Position numbers and translations under genes: made by a program. Shown one piece after another: positions 10,301 through 17,560 of a stretch of 64,000 bases of DNA. Under the pieces are notes generated by a model. That model saw only the letters and a program-made list of their open reading frames with translations, searched no databases and was not told where the DNA came from. The stretch is taken from assembly GCA_964599375.1 (NCBI GenBank), contig CAZREW010000002.1:217675-281674 (forward strand), in the 5' to 3' direction. Every line of letters starts with the position of its first letter. Position 1 is the stretch's first letter. This stretch comes from JAUWCL01 sp964599375. GTDB taxonomy: Bacteria; Krumholzibacteriota; Krumholzibacteriia; Krumholzibacteriales; Krumholzibacteriaceae.

Positions 10301-10703
10301 CAGGTTCCCGATGGCAGCCCCGGTAGGGTACCTTGCCTGCGTAATAAACGAATACGCCGGCTCAGGCGGGGACGCCTTCCCGTACATGTTCCGCCAGGCG
10401 GGGCTCGGTCCCCTGATCGGCAAGCGCACCTGGGGCGGGCTCGTCGGCATGAACCGTAACGTACCGATGGTCGACGGAGGGTACGTCACCGTCCCGACAA
10501 TAGGGTTCGTAAACACCGACGGCGAATATGACGTCGAAGGATACGGCGTCGCTCCCGACATCGAGGTGGAGAACATGCCCGACCTGGTCGTGAGCGGAAG
10601 GGACCCGCAGCTCGAGAAAGCGATCGAATACCTGATGGGCAAGATCGCTGAGGATCCACCGAAGCACGTGTGGAAGAAGCCGGCGGACCCGGACAAGAAC
10701 TGA
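7374..10703 (+). CDS. Tricorn-like S41 protease (TolB propeller + PDZ + tail-specific protease core)
   Basis: Secreted protease of 1109 aa in the tricorn/S41 group. Order: signal peptide (1-23, AADAFA end), and a WD40/TolB-like propeller with repeated FSPDGKTIAF, YSPDGTKIAY and YSPDGKWVAY strands (about 40-540). A very charged Lys/Asp/Glu insert follows (about 543-590), then further propeller strands and a helical core domain. Next come NVGHSYVGG with His772, a PDZ domain (about 800-885), and the S41 domain with DGIVIDVRYNSGG and YAGSGGDAF (Ser997 as likely nucleophile, Asp1000). It ends in the APDIEVEN stretch common in S41 enzymes. The family cleaves peptides with the propeller acting as a gate. 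The leader exports it, unlike archaeal cytoplasmic tricorn. GAAAGGAGAACCTG precedes the ATG. Single gene with its own terminator. Confidence 0.9.
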   Translation: MGKRGSLALAFVLILLAAADAFAVTDESRLMRYPDICGDLIVFTYGGDIWTVPSTGGTATHLTTHTGGEGFAKFSPDGKTIAFTGTYDGNADIYTIPATGGVPKRLTYHSFPDFMVEWHPKGDRILFRSYRESKTNPGPRYMRLYTIGTGGGYPEALPLFEGELTSYSPDGTKIAYNRMSREFRTWKRYKGGMAQDIWLYDLAKNESAKLTEYEGTDAFPMWHGDKIYFISDRDYTMNIYSLDLETREITKITNHREYDVKWPSIGGDSIVYENGGYLYVLDLNTGKSNRIKVTVPSDQTWLRPRYVDASSQIRYFNLSSTGKRAIFGARGDIFTVPAEKGEVRNLTNSSGVRERSPAYSPDGKWVAYLSDRSGEYEIYMMKSDGTGEEQQITKGQGHYPWVIFWSPDSKKILFHDETYQLYYVDIEAKKVVVIDKDPLADIGSYSWSGDSKWVAYAKNNDLGYGSIYLYNIDEDRTHKVTGDMYNDYNPVFDPGGKYLYFISDRAMNFSFHNFEFDVKYEAPSVICAVTLKADTPSLLAPESDEVEVKEDAKKDSSDAEKKDEEKPGEKGDDKKKDGEKDEKADEEKALEIDLDGFDARTIVIPVGSGNFAGLVGLEGKLLYAEFTQPAITFGPPNGSVQGSVSYWDLKDRESKNVISGITGYDVSADGKKLIYSARGQYGIIDIAPGKKVGDGKLNAQELRMKLDPREEWKQIFYEAWRMERDFFYVENMHGLDWDKIKKRYEELLPYLTTRDDLNYVIGEMIAEMNVGHSYVGGGERYPMYETVSNGKLGCDFEVDKKSGRYRIAKIYKGRNWEPLFVAPLNQPGLDIREGDFLMAINGVDLKYPVNPFSLLDNTAGHQTVLKISREADGKDSKDVTVVPVSSDINLRYEDWVEGNRQKCLATSGGKVGYVHVPSTAVTGLYEFGRQYFPQADMDGIVIDVRYNSGGWMPSLFVDRLGKELKSLWATRYGIVTRFPMAAPVGYLACVINEYAGSGGDAFPYMFRQAGLGPLIGKRTWGGLVGMNRNVPMVDGGYVTVPTIGFVNTDGEYDVEGYGVAPDIEVENMPDLVVSGRDPQLEKAIEYLMGKIAEDPPKHVWKKPADPDKN

Positions 10704-10843
10704 TCTGAAGATCGACGCGGCCGCCGGGCGGAAAGGGCTGCAGGTCCCACCCGCCTCGCGGCCGCCTTAGGACAGCGAAGCAGCAGGATCGCCGAGCAAA
10801 GAGAGGGCCGCCCGATGAGCAGCGGCGGCCCGCCCGCGGAAAG

Positions 10844-10877
10844 AAGCCCCCTCCGGAGAGATCCGGAGGGGGCTTTT
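10844..10877 (+). terminator. Rho-independent terminator after the tricorn-like protease
   Basis: AAGCCCCCTCCGGA and TCCGGAGGGGGCTT form an essentially perfect 14-bp stem with a 4-base loop, ending in TTTT, 140 bases after the protease stop. The A-rich left flank could also make it act on transcripts arriving from the minus strand. Confidence 0.8.
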
Positions 10878-11229
10878 AATACGCCCGGGAACGACATGGC
10901 TCCACGGGGATATATCCGATCTGATCATTCCTTCGCCCAGGACTTGTCCGCCTTGCTGTGCCTGCACGAATGAGATCGCATCATGACAAATCACATTCAG
11001 AAGCAACATCTTACAGGATCAGGCGTGCTCCATTTCCAGGACGCACCTCACCTCTTGAATCTGGCCATGATTTGAACAGACCACAACGCAGATCCATGTT
11101 TTCCGAACCCTGATTATCCGCCGGAACTGGCATGCGAAAACAAAGCCGCTTTTACTCGCGGAATAATGTCAGAAGAAGAATCGTTTTTCAATATAAAATG
11201 TGCCGATGTTTTCTGATAATGTAGCTCAG
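10878..11229. other. Intergenic region without a supported gene
   Basis: About 350 bases between the protease terminator and the 3' end of the flippase-like gene. It turns AT-rich toward 11140-11220. Short frames here have no recognisable protein, ribosome site or codon pattern. I see no tRNA, hairpin with U-run, or repeat. Both flanking genes point into it, so it needs no promoter. Confidence 0.5.
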
Positions 11230-12351
11230 TTATTGGAGTTGCCTGTTTCCCGTGCCGTCTCCTCCCTTGCGCTCACGGTAGAGATATCTCACCATCACCA
11301 GGGCGCCCGCTCCCAGCCCGATGAGCAGGGTGAACAGTCTCCAAAGGAACACATACGCTCCAATGGACCCGATGGGGACGATCCCCTTCATCACCTCGGC
11401 GGCGCTGATCTCGGCCAGCCCTGCCGCTCCGGGCGAGGGAGCGAAATAGAAGATCATGATGAGGATGAGCTGCGTATAGATCACATCGAAATACGGGGTG
11501 GTGATCCCCATCCCCCGCAGCACAACCCAGGCGATGGTGAACTTGTTTATGTAGATCGCCGCCGAGAGGATGAATCCGATGACGAACGCCGGCTTCCCCT
11601 TCGCCAGGAAGAACTTCATCATCGAGTTATACCGGTCGACAAGCCTGTCGGCCGCGTCCATGTATCCTTTCCGATCCAGCCGGCGCGCCAGCTGCGGAAC
11701 GAGACCGGCGACGGATCTTACGACCCTTTTCACGAAACCGGGACCGACAAGGCCGGCGACCGCCAGTGCGATAAAGAGGATGAATACCGCCAGGGATCCA
11801 GAGAGCAGGTAGTGGAGCCTGAAATCTACCGCGACCGGATCGAAGAGAAGGAGGAACAGCAGGCTGCAGAGAGGCAGAAACAGCAAGGTGCCCAGGAACG
11901 CCCCCAGGAAGCTGACGACCATCGCGTCAAACACCGGCATCCCCTCCTTGTACAGCACGTAGATCTGCCCAGGCCCCCCGCCCGTCTGAGACGGGGTCAC
12001 GCCTCCCATGAAGATGTTGGCGAGCCCGGCGCGGACGCACCCGAAAAACGATATTCCCGGCTGAAGCTTCGCGGCGAAGACGAAGATCCTGAGCCCCGAG
12101 AGCAGCCAGTCCAGGAGCACGAGGGCCAGCGCGAGCAGGAGATACTTCCACCTGAACCCTGAAAGGCTCTCCATGCTCCCCGCGAACGAGGACCTGTAAA
12201 GGACGAAGGCCAACCCCACCACTGTCAGGGCGAAAAACAACCGCAGTCCCTGGTGGATCTTCGTCACGGAAGGCCTGGACTCCAAAAATCCCCTGTCCAT
12301 ATTCATCGGTTCATCCGTGGTGCCACCGGGCTCAGGGAAGGTCGTAGACAT
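11230..12351 (-). CDS. Lysylphosphatidylglycerol-synthase-type (MprF/AglD N-terminal) membrane protein
   Basis: Polytopic inner-membrane protein of 373 aa with about eight hydrophobic segments. It carries the UPF0104/LPG_synthase_TM signature: LLALALVLLDWLLSGLRIFV, then ANIFMGGVTPSQTGGGPGQI, and near the C-terminus YFAPSPGAAGLAEISAAEVM. The same fold forms the flippase half of MprF and AglD, proteins that move lipid-linked head groups. There is no soluble aminoacyl-transferase domain, so this is the transporter half alone. The start codon overlaps the end of the upstream TolB-lipoprotein gene by 20 bases, so the two are co-expressed. An internal ATG near 12303 is an alternative start. Confidence 0.85.
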   Translation of the reverse strand: MSTTFPEPGGTTDEPMNMDRGFLESRPSVTKIHQGLRLFFALTVVGLAFVLYRSSFAGSMESLSGFRWKYLLLALALVLLDWLLSGLRIFVFAAKLQPGISFFGCVRAGLANIFMGGVTPSQTGGGPGQIYVLYKEGMPVFDAMVVSFLGAFLGTLLFLPLCSLLFLLLFDPVAVDFRLHYLLSGSLAVFILFIALAVAGLVGPGFVKRVVRSVAGLVPQLARRLDRKGYMDAADRLVDRYNSMMKFFLAKGKPAFVIGFILSAAIYINKFTIAWVVLRGMGITTPYFDVIYTQLILIMIFYFAPSPGAAGLAEISAAEVMKGIVPIGSIGAYVFLWRLFTLLIGLGAGALVMVRYLYRERKGGDGTGNRQLQ

Positions 12352-13816
12352 ATATGTCGAAGTTGCCGGACCTGTGCCCCGTAAATACTATCTTAGAGCA
12401 GTCCGGGGACCACGCCGGGTCCTTCTGGTCCCACCTCTGGTCGAGCAGGGTCTCGAATCCGGACCCGTCGGGATTTATCACGCAGAGCCCGATGTACCCG
12501 TCGATGCCGTTGCGGTGGAAGACGATCCTGCCGTTGTTGCCCCAGTGCGGATTGAAATCCCCATATCCGGTTGTAAGAATCGCCGGGTCAGCGCCCGCCC
12601 CCACCTCGATAGTGCAGATCTCGTAGTCGTTGTTCTGATAAGCGACGTACCGTCCGTTCGGCGAGAACGAGGGATTGTCGCCCGTGGCCAGCTCGACATG
12701 GCCTGCCGTCCCGCTGTAGAGAAATATCGTCGGCACCGTGCTCCCGTCATCGTCGGGATCGTAGAACTGCCCGTAGACCATCGAGTATCCCTGGTATACC
12801 TGGCTCGAGTAGGCCGGCGCGCGGTTGACGTCATTGTCCGCTGTAATGGGAGCCTCCCAGCACCCGCCTCCCGGGCCGCAGATCGGATAGCCGTGATAGA
12901 TGTCGTACGAGCCCTCCACTCCCCGTTCGGACATCCACGCCATCTCTCCGCTGCTCGGGTCGATATCCGGCATGAAATCCGGCTCGGGATCCGAGGTCAC
13001 CTGCTGCCATTCGCCGCCGGCGACGGCTATCCGCCATATGTCCCAGTTTCCCGACCGGGTCGAGCAGAAATAGATCATCGATCCGTCGGCGTTCCAGCAT
13101 GGGAACTCTTCCATCGTCGATGCGTCAGTGAGGCGGATTATCCCCGCGGGCATGATCTCGATATCGCCGGCCAGCCGCCAACGGCAGTTGACGAGGACCT
13201 CCATGCTTATTATCGCGTCCGAGGGAAGACCCGGCGGGATGACGAATGTCACCGCAGAGTCGCTCCACTCCTCTATCGTCGCCTCATGGCCGAATATCGA
13301 CACGCGGCCGCTGCCGTCGTCGGCGCCGAACCCGCTTCCCCTGGCCTTGATCCTGCTCCCGATATACGTAGCCTTCGGCCAGAAGCCGTCGAGCCGGGCA
13401 GCCACCGTGCCCTTGCTCACATTGACGCAGGCCCAGTCCGACATGTTGCCGGCTGTGTCCACGGCCGCCATGCAGACGCGGTACCCGCCGTCCTGCTCGC
13501 CGCTCGCGTCCCAGGTCGCCGCATAGGGCGGGCCAAGATCGTGCGCCGACCACAGAGCCAGCCCGCAGAGGTCCCTCGCCTCGAAGAAGACCGTGTCGAT
13601 CTCAGTGTCGTCGGTCGCCGTGCCGGCGATGCCGAGGGAGGCGGGCAGGCCCGAGCCGTCTGCGGGGCTCGTTATGCTGACTACAGGGGCAAGGGTGTCC
13701 GCGACACCGCCTCCGGTGCCGCCCCCTCCCGTATCGGTGATGCCCGAATCGCTGCTGCAGCCGTTCAATGACGCAAACAACGGGATCACGATCAGAAGCA
13801 CTGCCTGATTACGCAT
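12332..13816 (-). CDS. TolB-propeller lipoprotein with Ig-like domains
   Basis: Lipoprotein of 494 aa. The ATG at 13816 gives a proper leader (MRNQAVLLIVIPLFASLNGC, lipidated Cys20) preceded by GAGAGGTG. An upstream in-frame extension to 13915 adds unlikely sequence before the signal peptide. Domains: a bacterial Ig-like domain (about 40-125, PVVSITSPADGS at its start), an IPT-like domain (about 140-220, GSRIKARGSGFGADDGSGRV), and a WD40/TolB-like propeller (about 230-494). The propeller has repeated PCWNADGSMIYFCSTRSGNWD, PSFSPNGRYVAYQ and PAWSPDCSKIVF-type blades. It probably binds envelope proteins or glycans; partner unknown. It shares an operon with the flippase-like gene downstream. Confidence 0.85.
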   Translation of the reverse strand: MRNQAVLLIVIPLFASLNGCSSDSGITDTGGGGTGGGVADTLAPVVSITSPADGSGLPASLGIAGTATDDTEIDTVFFEARDLCGLALWSAHDLGPPYAATWDASGEQDGGYRVCMAAVDTAGNMSDWACVNVSKGTVAARLDGFWPKATYIGSRIKARGSGFGADDGSGRVSIFGHEATIEEWSDSAVTFVIPPGLPSDAIISMEVLVNCRWRLAGDIEIMPAGIIRLTDASTMEEFPCWNADGSMIYFCSTRSGNWDIWRIAVAGGEWQQVTSDPEPDFMPDIDPSSGEMAWMSERGVEGSYDIYHGYPICGPGGGCWEAPITADNDVNRAPAYSSQVYQGYSMVYGQFYDPDDDGSTVPTIFLYSGTAGHVELATGDNPSFSPNGRYVAYQNNDYEICTIEVGAGADPAILTTGYGDFNPHWGNNGRIVFHRNGIDGYIGLCVINPDGSGFETLLDQRWDQKDPAWSPDCSKIVFTGHRSGNFDIYVYDLP

Positions 13817-13953
13817 GATGCACCTCTCGGAAATCGATATATACGGTGATTCTGTTTTTCCGCTGCGTAGATTATAGCAGTATCTGGCCGGCGGCGCATA
13901 GAGATTCGGAGACACCTTTCCGGCGGAAATGCCCGCATGCGGTAATCAATGGC

Positions 13954-13982
13954 GCGGGATCCGGCCGCTCACCGGATCCCGC
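13954..13982 (-). terminator. Strong stem-loop after the 14022-15257 gene
   Basis: GCGGGATCCGG (13954-13964) pairs perfectly with CCGGATCCCGC (13972-13982) around a 7-base loop, 40 bases past the stop of the minus-strand membrane gene. No U-run follows on either strand, so it is either a 3'-end-protecting hairpin or a factor-dependent terminator. Confidence 0.45.
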
Positions 13983-14021
13983 CAGGGGTTCTGCATATTT
14001 GAGTGTATGAGCCCGGACACA

Positions 14022-15257
14022 CTACGGAGCAGGCATACCTATCTCCCAGTCCAGTATCAGAAGCTCAGCGGGTATGACTGCGGAAGCCGGCTCCGACAGA
14101 GTATCGATCTCAGGCGCGGCCGGGATGACCTCTCCTTCCGGTATCCACGCGGTCGGGATTACAAGCCCCTCTTCCTCGAGCAGCGATATCGACGGTTCGA
14201 GCCTTTCGACCAGTTCGCGCCGCATCGCATCTGCGGCCGCCTGGTCCCCGATCTCTTCGTACAACTCTATCGCCCTGATCGCATACCCCGGCCGGGAAGG
14301 ATCGAGGCGGACAGCAGCCCGCGAGAGATAGAGCGGTATGATCCTCATGCCCTCCGCGTCGGCAGATGCAGCGCCCCTGTCAAGCGCTTCGGCTACAACA
14401 GCGGGCCTCGACAGGAAGGTGAATGCAACGACCGATATCAGGAGCGCGACGGCGGCCCAGTTTCTCCGGGAGACCGCCTTGCGGTTGTTGGCCCGTACTG
14501 CCAGGCGCGCCCCATTAAGCGCCTGAAAGACCCAGGCCAGCCCTCCAAGTACCGCCGCCGCACCCGCTAGGATGAAAACGTGCTCGAGCGTATCCGGTCT
14601 CAGCGAGAAAGCGCCCGCGTACGTGTTGAAATCCCAGAGCCATGAAGCCCTTGTGAGGACGAGCAGGGACAGGACGGTCAGACAGGCCATCCACAGCGCG
14701 GCAGCCGCCCTCCTCGAGCGCCCGGCGACGAAAAGCCCCATGCCCGGACATATGACGCCGAAAAGCCCCGCCGCCAGAGGCGACCTGAGCCATTCGGGCG
14801 AGCGCCTGATCCTCGAGCCCTCGTAGCGGCCGGCCAGGACCACCGCGCGCGTCCACGCGGAGAATCCGGCCACCGCCGCTGCGAACGCCATTATGAGCAT
14901 CACCGCGCCGACGGGATTCTCCTGCGTGGACCAGTAGGAGATGCCCCTCCACATCCATATGACGAAGATCGAAAGGATCATGCTGATGACCGACAGCCCG
15001 GCCCAGAAGCGGCTCTTTCGGCCGCGGCGCGTCGCCAGTATCGACAGGGGACCCGCAAGGTACGCCAGGATCAGGGGCACACCCGACTGTTTGTCGCCTG
15101 CCCGGGATTGCGCGGTCCCCCGGCTGTCCGGCACGCCGTTGGACGAGGGTTGCAGGTACTCGGGGAGTTCCCCGCCGTTTTCCCCCGAAGAAGAGACATT
15201 GACGCTGACTTTCGGATCCACAGGATCGATGACGTATACCTTGTTCGGTCCACTCAT
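14022..15257 (-). CDS. Polytopic membrane protein, unknown function
   Basis: Not recognised. 411 aa. Residues 1-60 are hydrophilic and Ser/Gly/Pro-rich. Residues about 60-290 hold roughly six membrane helices: PLILAYLAGPLSIL, a WAGLSVISMILSIFVIWMW helix, AVMLIMAFAAAVAGF, a GLFGVICPGMGLFVAG segment resembling the GxG region of small TM2-type proteins, ALWMACLTVLSLLVL and AAVALLISVVAFTF. The C-terminal 110 residues are soluble and helical (LYLSRAAVRLDPSRPGYAIR, then a second short helix pair), like one or two TPR units. The start has GAGGGGGA in front. It is single, ending at the hairpin at 13954-13982. Confidence 0.7.
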   Translation of the reverse strand: MSGPNKVYVIDPVDPKVSVNVSSSGENGGELPEYLQPSSNGVPDSRGTAQSRAGDKQSGVPLILAYLAGPLSILATRRGRKSRFWAGLSVISMILSIFVIWMWRGISYWSTQENPVGAVMLIMAFAAAVAGFSAWTRAVVLAGRYEGSRIRRSPEWLRSPLAAGLFGVICPGMGLFVAGRSRRAAAALWMACLTVLSLLVLTRASWLWDFNTYAGAFSLRPDTLEHVFILAGAAAVLGGLAWVFQALNGARLAVRANNRKAVSRRNWAAVALLISVVAFTFLSRPAVVAEALDRGAASADAEGMRIIPLYLSRAAVRLDPSRPGYAIRAIELYEEIGDQAAADAMRRELVERLEPSISLLEEEGLVIPTAWIPEGEVIPAAPEIDTLSEPASAVIPAELLILDWEIGMPAP

Positions 15258-15615
15258 CGCTTCCCCCTCTGCTGCCGTTGCGCTGCCGATGACTGGTCAG
15301 CGGCAGGATTCGATGTCACGCGGGAGAGAATTTAGGCAAATCAGCACTGGCTGACAGGGATTTCGGCAAGTTCCATGCCCGTCACGGATGTGTACAGAAT
15401 AGGACAGGGACGATGGAATACGACGACAACAGCACTGGTGAAGACGGGAAATAACAGGGAATCCCGCGGCAGATATTTTTTCCGGCCCGGACCCGCCGGA
15501 TCACGGGCATGAAGTGTCCCGCCTTGCAATCAGGGATCTCATCCCGCCCGTCACTGTTTCACCGGCGGAAGGGGCGCTTTTCCAGTATTCATAATCGCTA
15601 TGTGTCGCTCTCACC
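15258..15615. other. Intergenic region between divergent genes
   Basis: About 360 bases separating the minus-strand membrane protein from the promoter of the TamA-like gene. No frame here looks coding and no RNA gene is apparent. The right half must hold control signals for the plus-strand pair. Confidence 0.45.
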
Positions 15616-15644
15616 TTTCCATCACATCGTGCGTAGGGTATAAT
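15616..15644 (+). promoter_or_regulatory. Predicted promoter for the TamA-TamB pair
   Basis: TTTCCA (15616-15621), 17-base spacer, consensus TATAAT (15639-15644), about 60 bases before the GTG start. Confidence 0.55.
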
Positions 15645-15705
15645 TCTATATCATTATCCGGCATCCGGGGGTTCATCGACAGGGTTACGTTATGGCGCTG
15701 AGCGG

Positions 15706-17556
15706 GTGAAAAATATCCTGATGTCCTGGAACAAGATCATATTCGCGGCTCATATCATTCTGGCCGCATCTACATGCCCGCTGCCGGCGCAAGTGCCGGA
15801 AAAGCCGGCGTTCGAGCCTGCGCCTGCCAGCGGTAATCCTTCCGGCTGGCAGGAGATATCGAACTATCGTGGATGGAAGATAAAATCACTCAAGCTTACC
15901 GGCCTGGAAAAATTCCGAAGCCAGGAGATAAAGCGGGGCCTCGAGCTTTATGAAAAGGATGCGGTCCTTTACGAACGCAGCCTTGGCCGCGATATCGACA
16001 GGATCAGGCTCTTCCTCGCGCTCAGGGGTCACCCTTACAGCGTGGTCTCGCCGTCCATATCCCCCACGGACGGCAAAAAAGAGGTGGCCATCATTCTCAC
16101 TGTCGACCCCGGTCCCCCGGTCCTGGTGGGAGCCGTCAAGATAGACGGCCTGCCGGCCCGATTCAGTGAGACTGCCCGGAATAGTATTAATTTGAAGGTT
16201 GGAACGGTTTTTTCAGATGCCGCTCTCGCTGAGGATAAGAGTTCTATCATCGAGATACTCGCGAAGGCGGGCTACGCGCGCGCCAGTGCAGTTTCCCGAG
16301 TGAAGATGACGGATACTACTGATGTAAGTGTCCTGTATAATTTGTCACCCGGGGCGGTCTATTACTTCGATAGCTTCCGCGCAGACGGGGCGAGCAAAGA
16401 CCTCAACGAGTTGGCGCTTAGCACTCTGAACGTCAGGAAGGGTGAACGATTCGACCCGAAGACGGTCCAGGACGCAAAGGATAATCTCTCAGGTCTTCAG
16501 CTCTTCGGGCAGATTCAGATCTCGCTGAAGGACACGGCCCCGGACTCACTTGAGATGGTCGTAGAGCTTTCTGAACGAAAGCTGCGTACTCTTGAGGTCG
16601 CTGGCGGGTACTGGTCGGACAATGGACTCAGCGCAAGGGTCAGCTGGCAGCACTCCAATCTCTTCAAAAGGGGCCGAGGGGTAAGCCTAGAGGTCTCCTA
16701 TATGCAGTACAAGCAGAGCGGCAGAGCGATCGCCTGGTGGCCCGCGATCTTCAGCGCCAGGCTCCTCGGGACGCTCCGCGTCGGGTACGACAACATCAGC
16801 GAGGACAGCTTCGACAAGACCAGCCCAGGGATAGCACTCGGACTTACTCTTCCCCATACGCGCAGGATGAAATCTTCGTTGATGTATGTGATCGAGTGGG
16901 CACGCTACGACATAAAGACCACCGAGAAGGAATCTTTCCACGATCCCGAAGGCCCTATCAGCTATTTCGAGTACCAGCTGATACGTGACGGGACCGATGA
17001 TATGATCAATCCGACCAGAGGGACATACTCATCGCTCCGACTGGAGTACGGGCCGAAAGGCGACGTGACGAACAGCGAATATCTTCTCGCCGAGGTAGAT
17101 GGAACAGTTCACGTCCCGCTGGCGAAGAGGATCGTATTGGCGACGAACCTTCACCTTGGCTCGGCCACGCCCCTCGCCAAAGGGGGAGTGCTGCTGCCCG
17201 ACAAGCGGTTTTATGCGGGTGGTTCGACGATGCAAAGAGGCTTCAACAGGAGAAGGCTCGGCCCGCTGGACGATAACGGGCTGCCGCTCGGTGGCGAAGT
17301 GATGATGGTCGGCTTCGTCGAGCTCAGGTTTCCGCTATTCTGGAAGCTGGACGGCGCCGCGTTCGTCGATGCGGGGCAGGTATGGAGGACACACCGTGAC
17401 TTCACATGGGACGACATCGAGATCGCGGTAGGCCCAGCCATAAGGATAATGACTCCTGTCGGCCCACTGCGGTTCGACTTCGGCTACAGGCTCACCGACT
17501 ACGAGCCGCGTGAGCCCGGATACGCGTTCCATTTCGCCATCGGTTACCCGATGTGA
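15706..17556 (+). CDS. Omp85-family outer-membrane assembly protein (TamA/BamA-like)
   Basis: Outer-membrane beta-barrel insertase of 616 aa. A signal peptide ends near residue 29 (STCPLPAQ). Three POTRA-like repeats span about 53-300, the first at WKIKSLKLTGLEKFRSQEIK. A surface-antigen barrel covers about 305-616 with TLEVAGGYWSDNGLSARVSW, the RGF-type loop FYAGGSTMQRGFNRRRLGPL, and LRFDFGYRLTDYEP near the end. Three POTRA domains and an adjacent TamB homologue favour TamA over BamA, which usually has five. Start is GTG at 15706 (an ATG at 15721 is an alternative). The next gene begins 4 bases after the stop. Confidence 0.88.
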   Translation: MKNILMSWNKIIFAAHIILAASTCPLPAQVPEKPAFEPAPASGNPSGWQEISNYRGWKIKSLKLTGLEKFRSQEIKRGLELYEKDAVLYERSLGRDIDRIRLFLALRGHPYSVVSPSISPTDGKKEVAIILTVDPGPPVLVGAVKIDGLPARFSETARNSINLKVGTVFSDAALAEDKSSIIEILAKAGYARASAVSRVKMTDTTDVSVLYNLSPGAVYYFDSFRADGASKDLNELALSTLNVRKGERFDPKTVQDAKDNLSGLQLFGQIQISLKDTAPDSLEMVVELSERKLRTLEVAGGYWSDNGLSARVSWQHSNLFKRGRGVSLEVSYMQYKQSGRAIAWWPAIFSARLLGTLRVGYDNISEDSFDKTSPGIALGLTLPHTRRMKSSLMYVIEWARYDIKTTEKESFHDPEGPISYFEYQLIRDGTDDMINPTRGTYSSLRLEYGPKGDVTNSEYLLAEVDGTVHVPLAKRIVLATNLHLGSATPLAKGGVLLPDKRFYAGGSTMQRGFNRRRLGPLDDNGLPLGGEVMMVGFVELRFPLFWKLDGAAFVDAGQVWRTHRDFTWDDIEIAVGPAIRIMTPVGPLRFDFGYRLTDYEPREPGYAFHFAIGYPM

Positions 17557-17560
17557 GGAC

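Noticed and set aside
10767..11009. 80-codon minus-strand frame after the tricorn-like gene
   Set aside because: Runs across the terminator hairpin at 10844-10877, has no ribosome site and no recognisable sequence.
10878..11229. Possible tRNA or small RNA in the intergenic region
   Set aside because: No cloverleaf, T-arm motif or promoter-terminator pair could be traced.
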